Shown here in pieces: positions 57,136 to 64,000 of a DNA stretch of 64,000 bases. The notes beneath the pieces were generated by a model. It had not been told where the DNA came from, did no database searches, and saw nothing but the letters and a program-made list of their open reading frames with translations. Every line of letters starts with the position of its first letter. The stretch's first letter is position 1. Source of the DNA: Aquilaria yunnanensis (lineage: Eukaryota > Streptophyta > Magnoliopsida > Malvales > Thymelaeaceae); NCBI GenBank assembly GCA_039654915.1, contig CM077599.1, positions 73,314,001 to 73,378,000 of the forward strand. Direction: 5' to 3'. A program made the translations under genes and the position numbers.

Positions 57136-57600
57136 AACCCTCACTAATATAGATGAGTTCCAACTCTTAGGGTTTTTTTATTCAGATATATGGATCAATG
57201 GGTCTATGTATTTATGAAAAAAAATATATATTATAATTTAGGTTAAAAAATTATTTATCTCAATTATTTTTCTAGGAAAAAAAAAGAAAAGTGAAAATTT
57301 CTTGAATTTCAATTGATTTTGGAAGGCATTAGCAATATTAATTTTTTGATCAGTAACCATAATATTAGTTATTTGTATATAAAAAAAACCTTAGATAAAA
57401 TTTAAAATTTTTTGATTTAAAAATACATGAACAAAATTTAAAATATGATGGCCAAGAAATGCTAGTTGGTAGCAACGGCTTCCCCTCGGTTTATCTTCAC
57501 GCGACGGTTGGCCGTCGCTTAGTTAGGAAAGTTTTAAAGCCAGAGTCTGGCTTTTTCGTTGACAAACAAAGCGGTGCTCTCATCTGGTTCGTAGACGATC
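57136..57600. other. AT-rich CACTA interior
   Basis: No gene; one more CGACGGTTGGCCGTCGCT repeat lies near 57500. The captured sequence appears to begin near 57550. Confidence 0.5.
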
Positions 57601-57740
57601 CCATAGGTCTTCTTTCTCATTCTCTTTGATTTGGTTTCTTTGATGTTGATCTGATTTGATTGATTGATTTTAGGTTTCGCGTGATGGCGTCAAAGCGGAT
57701 TTTGAAGGAATTGAAGGATCTGCAGAAGGATCCTCCCACG
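57600..57740 (+). pseudogene. Captured first exon of a ubiquitin-conjugating enzyme E2
   Basis: A 5'-UTR-intron-like end (TTGATTTTAG) is followed by ATG at 57684 and 19 codons, MASKRILKELKDLQKDPPT, ending at a GT splice site at 57741. This is the start of the plant UBC8/UBC10-type E2. The exon is intact but the catalytic Cys region is not captured. Confidence 0.9.
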
Positions 57741-57937
57741 GTATGAACGCCGGGAATTACACGGTAACGAATTCTTTAATTATCGCCTCATGAAGGGATA
57801 ATTCGTCTGTTGCTTCGATCTAAATCGTTATACTTTCCTGGTTGTGAAAGGTTTGGCAGTTTAGAAGACAGATACTTGAGACTCTTGATGTCGATTTGTT
57901 CAAAGAGCTGGATTTTGTTGAACAGATCGCCGGACTT

Positions 57938-58140
57938 GAGATGGGCTGCTCTAGCACATGGACTTGAAGCCCCATGCTTCAGGGGAGTACTTGATTGCCG
58001 TCGTGCAAGCCAATTCCTCCCTGGAGGACGAGGGCCAGGTGTTCACTTCTCCCTCCGCCACGTACGTTGGAGTCTACAATGGCCACGACGGGCCTGAGGC
58101 TTCTCGGTTCATCACTGACCATTTGTTCACCTTTCTTCAT
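57938..58140 (+). pseudogene. Captured PP2C phosphatase exon, N-terminal part
   Basis: The frame reads DLKPHASGEYLIAVVQAN and later TYVGVYNGHDGPEASRF, ending at a GT site after 58140. This is the first catalytic exon of a clade-D-like plant PP2C. There is an in-frame TAG at 57952-57954, and the DGHGG metal motif is NGHDG, which removes the metal-binding Asp. Confidence 0.88.
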
Positions 58141-58375
58141 AGTAAGTGTTTCTTTTTTAGGAGAGCTTTTGTACTCATGTTATCAATTTTTCCTTGATTG
58201 ATTGGTGAAACAATTTAACTTAATTCGGATGAAAAAGAAACAGATAATTTTCAGTTTGAGCTTCCTAGATGAGCACATTCGACGTTGTTAAGTCCATTTT
58301 CGTGCTAACGTTATGATATTTTAAGCGAATTGATTGATGAAGTAAACCTCACATATTTGGATTCGGTTTGTGTTA

Positions 58376-58530
58376 GAATTTGTACAAGAGCATGGACGGT
58401 TATCAACAGAAGTTATACGGAAAGCATTTGATGCAACAGAAGAGGAGTTCTTTCACTTAGTGAAGCGATCTTGGCCTGCTCAGCCCCAGATTGCTTCTGT
58501 TGGGTCGTGTTGTCTTGTTGGGGCTATGAA
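58376..58530 (+). pseudogene. Captured PP2C phosphatase exon, middle part
   Basis: After an AG acceptor the frame reads [20 protein letters not shown] and ends [11 protein letters not shown], where the GAR synthetase fragment begins in another frame. Confidence 0.85.
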
Positions 58531-59573
58531 GCATATGAAGCTGTTGACTCCATGCTTGTCAAGGGTGTTTTCGGTTCTGCAGGGTCTCGTGTCATTATAG
58601 AGGAATTTCTTGAAGGAGAGGAAGCTTCATTTTTTGCCTTGGTGGATGGAGAAAATGCTTTGCCTCTGGAATCTGCACAAGACCATAAACGAGTTGGAGA
58701 TGGTGATACTGGTCCAACTACTGGAGGGATGGGTGCATACTCTCCAGCTCCTATCTTGACTAAAGAACTTAAGTCTTTGGTCATGGAAAGTATTATCCTT
58801 CCTACAGTGAAAGGTATGTCAGCAGAGGGATGCAAGTTTGTTGGAGTTCTGTATGCTGGTCTAATGATTGAGAAGAAATCTGGCTTACCTAAATTGATTG
58901 AATACAATGTTCGATTTGGAGACCCAAAGTGTCAGGTCTGTTGTTTCTACTTTTTAAACTCTTAGTTATTATCTTTAAACTTTCTTCTTTAATGACGAAA
59001 CTAAGGAGGACAAAATAGGTCGGAAAAGAAAATGTTTGATGCAGCATGATGCAAGACAACTGTAGGATTAGGTTAATGAGATCTTTGTAATATACATAGT
59101 GTTATTAGCTATGCATATGGCTATGATCTAGATCTTGAAAATGGTGTCTGTGGCTTGATGCACAGGTTTTGATGGTTCGTTTGGAATCTGATCTTGTGCA
59201 AGTCCTGTTGGCAGCTTGTAGAGGAGAACTGGAGGGGGTATCATTAAACTGGTCCCCAGGGTCTGCCATGGTTGTGGTGATGGCGAGCAAAGGCTACCCT
59301 GGCTCCTACGAGAAAGGATCCATGATTCAAAACCTTGAAGAAGCTGAACATGTCGCTCCTGTTAAGATATTCCATGCTAGGACTGGCCTTGATTCATATG
59401 GCAATTTCATTGCTGTTGGTGGGCGTGTTCTCGGGGTTACTGCCAAAGGAAAAGATCTTGAAGAGGTGAGGAAGAGTGCATACCAGGCTGTTGAGGAAAT
59501 TAACTGGCCAGGAGGGTTCTACAAGTGGGACATTGGATGGAGAGCACTTCGTCAAAATCAATTGTCTCAGTGA
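58531..59573 (+). pseudogene. Captured GAR synthetase (PurD) C-terminal exons
   Basis: Two exons, about 58531-58935 and 59166-59573, keep their GT/AG intron and remain open. They encode [15 protein letters not shown], a [14 protein letters not shown] block, FGDPKCQ | VLMVRL, and the native C-terminus to a stop at 59571-59573. Phosphoribosylamine-glycine ligase performs the second step of purine synthesis; the ATP-grasp N-terminal half is missing. GDPECQ is changed to GDPKCQ. The fragment lies inside the captured PP2C gene, between its second and a later exon, and in a different frame from the PP2C exon that precedes it. Confidence 0.92.
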
Positions 59574-60812
59574 AGGTCAGTGGTCAATTTGATGGATGTT
59601 ATACGTTTTCTAGAATTGTTATTGTGAACTTATTTGAATGATAAAATTTAGAGGGGGAAAAGAAATGTTGTCTCGCCAAGAGTGTCTTAAACATTTAATT
59701 CATTCTTGCTCATGAAAGTTCACAAATGTAGGCTGCTAAGCTGTTCCTTTTTATAGTAAGAGTTTAAAGATTTTCAAAAAGACCAGCAATAGTAGTTACA
59801 AAAGAAAGAAAACCAAAAGACTAGTGGAAATCTAGTACCTAGTTCTTTGACTGACTTGTTTCTGAAGACTGCTAAGATAACACGACTAATAGACCACCAG
59901 GATTTTTTTGCCACAAAAACATCCACAGATCTGACTTCAATGCTGGAACAGGGCTTATATACATCGTGTTTTGATGGGTAAATCATCCTCTTCAGACTTA
60001 AACCCTAGGAATGCAAAATGAAAGCACTTAATCTGAAACCTAATAGGGATTTGTCTGAGAGCATAATTTAGGGGAGTGGTTAAGGTAATTCCTCTGACAC
60101 CTACATCTTGTCAGTTAGTTGCTTTGCACTTCCTCTAGTAATCTGGTTCCCACTAATAAGCTCTTATGTGGCTCTATAGTTTGATGTTTGTGGACTTGCA
60201 CTATAAGTTGACATGAGAAAACTTCATCTTGGCCTGAAGATTATTGTCCTGTAACAGCTTTGTATTGCTCTTATTCTTTTATGTTTTGTTGTTCCTTTCT
60301 GTGCCCAAGAGGTGAATTATAGTTCCATTCGTTGCGTTTGTTTTTTGTGATTGCAAGACATGATACTGCCTCATGGATGTAATACTGCTTCAGGTTCTGC
60401 ACGGCAACACATTTTTTAGTGTCTAGAAGAAGAGGGGAGATGAGATGCCCTCTATTTAGAACTAATTCTGAGTGTTCTCCTTAACTTGGCATCAGTTCTT
60501 GAAGCAACTGGGTTTAACATTAGCTCAACTCCTTAGAAAGTTGGTTAATTGCAACGTGTAAGCAATGCTTGTCCCTCTGTGCTCCACCTCTACCTTTATT
60601 AACAATCATGAGATTTGGTAGATCTTCCGTGGCTGAAGTGGAACAGGTTTGATGCTTTTAGTGCTGTCACAGTTTTGGTCACTATAATTCCAGTAAAGCA
60701 TTTCTTAAATGTCAAATGATGTCTTCCACGTATAATTACTTAGCAACTGTATATTGTACTTTTTGTTCTGGGATGATGCACTAGGAATCACCAACATTAT
60801 TTCCTCCTACAG
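59574..60812. other. CACTA interior, probably captured non-coding sequence
   Basis: No coding frame is recognised. It may hold the 3' flank of the captured GAR synthetase and intron sequence of the captured PP2C gene. Confidence 0.4.
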
Positions 60813-61049
60813 GTTTCAAGATCGATTGGAGATATATATTTGAAGAAACCTGAATTCAATAGGGATCCCTTTTTCCAACAATTTGCTTCAATTATTCCCT
60901 TAAAAAGAGCTGTCATGACAGCTGAACCATCCATATTGATGCGGAAGTTGGAGCACCATGACTTGTTCTTGATATTTGCATCGAATGGCCTTTGGGAGCA
61001 ATTAAGTGATCAAGAAGCATTTGAGATAGTTCTGAAAAGTCCAAGAGTT
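60813..61049 (+). pseudogene. Captured PP2C phosphatase exon, C-terminal part
   Basis: After AG the frame reads VSRSIGDIYLKKPEFNRDPF and includes LIFASNGLWEQLSDQEA, ending at GT after 61049. In PP2Cs the second motif is normally ASDGLWE; the Asp is Asn here, a second lost metal-binding residue. Confidence 0.9.
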
Positions 61050-61329
61050 GTAAGTCACCAGCAAATATTTGTTATTAGGTTTGAGGTGTGCATGTTGTCT
61101 CCCAATAGTTCCTGTTTTCATGTACTAGTTTAGTTTTGTGTTTGAGAAGAATGTGAGATGTACCCAATTGTGTAATGTAATATTAATTTCTTTTTTATAA
61201 CTAAAATGATGGGCAAATTAATTTCCGGTGCATTGTATGTTTCATTCTTTTATTTTCCCCTTGATAACTATTTTCAATCACCGCAAACCTCTAGCTTAAT
61301 CATAGAAAATAATGAACCAAAAAAAATAA

Positions 61330-61832
61330 ACACTAGCGACGGTTAAACGTCACTAACTAGCGACAGCTACGCGTCACTAATTGGCACTAACTAGCGACGG
61401 CTACGCATCACTAACTGGCACTAACTAGCGACGGTTATACGTCACTAACTAGTGACGGTTATACGTCACTAACTCGCGACGGCTACGCGTCACTAACTGG
61501 CACTAACTAGTGACGGCTACGCGTCACTAACTAGCGACGGTTACGCGTCACTAACTAGCGATGGCTATGCGTCACTAACTAGCACTAACTAGCGACGGTT
61601 ATGCGTCACTAAGTAGCGATGGCTACGCGTCACTAAGTAGCGACTCGCCGGCAGACACCGTTACCGGAAAATTAGTGACAGCCTGTTTTGCGACATTTAG
61701 CTGTCGCTAGAAAATTAGCGGCGAGTGAATTGGTGACGGGCGTTTTAGCAACGGTGTGCCATCGCTATATCATGTTTAGTGACGGCAAGTCGTCGCTAAT
61801 GGCCATCGCTAAATGCGGTTTTTCTAGTAGTG
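61330..61832. repeat. Right subterminal repeat array
   Basis: Repeats of CTAGCGACGGxTAxGCGTCACTAA type run up to the terminal inverted repeat. They are a subtype different from the left array. Confidence 0.85.
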
Positions 61833-61835
61833 CGA
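61833..61835. repeat. Target-site duplication CGA, right
   Basis: CGA follows the right CACTA end and matches 55966-55968. Confidence 0.9.
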
Positions 61836-62565
61836 GAAGGAGTTCGCCAGAACCAAAAAGGGGAACTCCATCCGCTTGGAGGGCTATAAACACACTTGGA
61901 AAAGAAGTTTGCTCAAGAAAGGGTCCTTGAAGATCCATGGAAGGTCAGACGATCTCCAAGGAGGGATGTCTCTTGAAAGAGAAACTGGTTCCTCTTTCAC
62001 CAAATTTCCTGCAAAATTTCAAGCATCTGCTATGAATACTAACAATGAAATGATATGATTCTTTCTTCATCTTACCTTCACTATCTAACACCCCAGACTC
62101 GATCAACCGAGGAACTTGTAACGATAAGGCCTCAAAACCCGGTCCAGGAAGGCTAGCTCCGATCGACTGAACCCCCATGTTTTTAGCCAATTATAGTGCC
62201 CATCCTAGTCCCATATCTGCAACAACACAGCTGATGTGCTCATCAGGATTCGACCTGTTAATTTCCTCCATCATTTCCTTCAAGTCACTTGGCCGGATTC
62301 TGTGTTTAACTTCTGCCATCTCAGCTGCATCCAGTTGATCACCCTCCAACATCTTCGATCCATCGGGAAGTGAAACCATGTTTATGGGGCTTTGCACCTG
62401 CAATTTGTCTTGTAATGAGGCCATGAGTTTGGCATGGATGATGTCTGTGTTGAGGAATGTGACCCTAATTCCATAGGAAGCGATTTGGAGAGCTAACTTC
62501 ATGAGAGGGGCTACATGGCCTTGTACTGGAAATGGTATAACCAAAACATGACGTTTATTTCCCAT

Positions 62566-64000
62566 GGTGGAACCTCTTGGGTTTGCTTGTGATCCTCTTC
62601 TTTCTCCTATGTCTTATATGTGTAATATTGTAACAAGTTTTATATATGTTATTATAATCAATGCTAGTCTATTTGCACTGAATTATTTTGTGATAGATTT
62701 TGCAGCCAATGAAAACCGACGAGAAAGGAGTCCAAATTGTTTAAATTTTTAAAAACAACATTTTAAAATGCACAAAATTTCATAGACCCGCTTATTTTTG
62801 TAATATTTTCTTTTTGTAAAAAATGGCATTTTAAATATTACCACAGAGATTAAGAATGGAATTAAAGATTGGCTGCCTTTGTCTGACTCGCAAATTGTTT
62901 AACCAATCTGTCGAAATTGTCTCGGGGTTGAGTTTGGCTGTACCTTCCCAACATGCAGCTTCTTCGCTTAATTTAAATATTTTCTTCCCGGTCATCATAC
63001 ATGTAATCCTCTTAACAAGTTACTATCGACGTCGACTTTTTTCGTCCTTTTGGGTTTAGTTTTATTTGCTTTGGCCGATTATAACTTACTTATCTTATGA
63101 ACTAAGCTTATCAAAATCGGGATCTCAAATGAAACCCTTTTTTTTTTAATGAATTGTAGTCATATCAAAATCATAATTACAATTGCCAAACTTTATTCCA
63201 CATATAGAATCCATCACCTATTGGACTTATGATTTTTCAATCTGTCTGTGATATCTCGATCATATCTCACATGAAAAGCTTGTTGGATTTCTAATATATA
63301 TACACCTTAATCTTTTTAGAAATGATAGCTTGTGGTATGAATAGGTGTTATGTTGATTAATTTCAGACTTGGGTCTTGAGACACACGTCATAAGGTCAAG
63401 ATAGTGGATTTGAAATGTAAACATAATCAGGGTCTAGATTATAGCTCATGAAAGTTAGGCATCTAGAGTCTATGCTACAACATAAATTAAAGTAGAAAAT
63501 TGACTAAGCATCCAGTCGCAATCAGCGACTCCAAGCCACTAAAAAGCAACTAAAAAATTCAATGACAAAACACCTAACCGCTAGTTATGAGTAACTAACG
63601 AGCGACTACTCTGAGCGCCTGAAAATTTCAATCGCTCCGTTACAGGAGTCTTTAAACAATCACTTCATAAAATGGGATCATAAAATGGGACCAGTATTTA
63701 TTTTTTTTTTTTTTTTGCAAGCAGTGTTACCTGTAGTATATTCTACATTATATTATTACTGTTGTTATTATTATTATTATTCATAACAATTAAAAATTAA
63801 ATATACTGAGTAATCTATTATAATGGATGGCACAAATCCGAATAGTTATATATGATGAAATATTATTAAAAAAATTAATTAAAAATAAAAAATAAAATTA
63901 ATAATAAATTTACCTAAACTAAAATAAAGTAAAATCATTATCGCTAGTACTGTTTGAGTAAATTTTAATTACCAAAAGTTCCAAACCTTTAATTATTATT
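62566..64000. other. Upstream region of UGT2 and AT-rich intergenic DNA
   Basis: The first ~170 bp and a block at 62930-63080 resemble the region upstream of UGT1 (33836-34010 and 35720-35890). No other gene is visible; 63690-64000 has short T and ATT runs. Confidence 0.5.

Larger units (their letters stand above)
55969..61832. mobile_element. Non-autonomous CACTA transposon with captured host exons
   Basis: The 5864-bp element has terminal inverted repeats CACTACTAGAAAAA and TTTTTCTAGTAGTG and a 3-bp target duplication CGA, the textbook CACTA signature. Both ends hold dense TTAGCGACGG/CCGTCGCTAA repeats (55985-56370, 56610-57130, 61330-61810). No transposase is present. The interior carries pieces of at least three host genes: a ubiquitin-conjugating enzyme, a PP2C phosphatase and the purine enzyme GAR synthetase. 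Confidence 0.95.
55253..62565 (-). pseudogene. UDP-glycosyltransferase pseudogene, UGT2, split by a CACTA element
   Basis: Exon 1 (62565-62076, 490 nt as in UGT1) is close to UGT1 but has GAA to TAA at 62193-62191, inside the VVADM...WAL segment. Exon 2 begins at 62008 after a short intron, has a TAG at 61886-61884, and is interrupted after 61833 by the 5.9-kb CACTA element. It resumes at 55968 and runs to 55253. The PSPG box is present, but HCGWNS is HYGWNS. Intron position and length match UGT1, so the two arose by tandem duplication. The stops would block the protein even without the insertion. Confidence 0.92.

Noticed and set aside
58471..58965. Single fused PP2C-GAR synthetase protein
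   Set aside because: The PP2C exon and the PurD fragment are in different frames at the junction, so no direct in-frame fusion exists.

Overview
The window is plant nuclear DNA, almost certainly from a eudicot; I cannot name the species. The reasons are introns with GT/AG borders, a family-1 UDP-glycosyltransferase with a PSPG box, plant-type Copia, Tekay-chromovirus and Tat/Ogre-like LTR retrotransposons, CACTA transposons with captured host exons, a Stowaway-type MITE and long AT-rich stretches. Only three host loci are visible: the 3' part of a ZRANB3-like HNH/helicase gene (6347-9141, minus), an apparently intact UGT (32380-33835, minus) and a second, broken UGT (55253-62565, minus). Everything else is mobile DNA or its debris, much of it nested.

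Layout. 1-5562: 3' half of a Tat/Ogre-like LTR element in plus orientation, with its left end outside the window; it carries four tandem genes for small virus-like cysteine-rich proteins (CRPs) and one intronless LOG-type gene. 6347-9141: ZRANB3-like exons. 10101-14982: decayed Copia element. 16975-32058: a CACTA-type element with subterminal ACCAACG/CGTTGGT arrays, split by a complete 9.9-kb Tekay Gypsy element (17246-27185) with an open 1589-codon gag-pol. 32380-33835: UGT1. 34286-34524: Stowaway MITE. 37091-54761: a complete second copy of the CRP/LOG element in minus orientation, with 3306-bp LTRs, a CCATT target-site duplication, primer binding site, polypurine tract and gag, but no pol. 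55253-62565: UGT2 pseudogene, split by a 5.9-kb CACTA element (55969-61832, TSD CGA) that carries fragments of a ubiquitin-conjugating enzyme, a PP2C phosphatase and a GAR synthetase (PurD).

The main candidate for something undescribed is the retrotransposon family seen twice. It lacks pol in the complete copy. In its place is a cassette of 3-4 tandem paralogues of a zinc-finger protein resembling carlavirus-type nucleic-acid-binding CRPs, followed by a phosphoribohydrolase of the LOG (cytokinin-activating) family with an intact PGGxGTxxE motif. Most cassette genes have their own TATA box and related upstream sequences. All lie in the same orientation as the element, between gag and a hairpin-rich tandem array that precedes the 3' LTR. 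Seven of eight CRP/LOG reading frames I expected to be comparable between the copies remain open although the copies have diverged clearly, so the cassette looks maintained rather than accidental. A function in silencing suppression, transcriptional reprogramming or cytokinin-driven cell proliferation is inference only.
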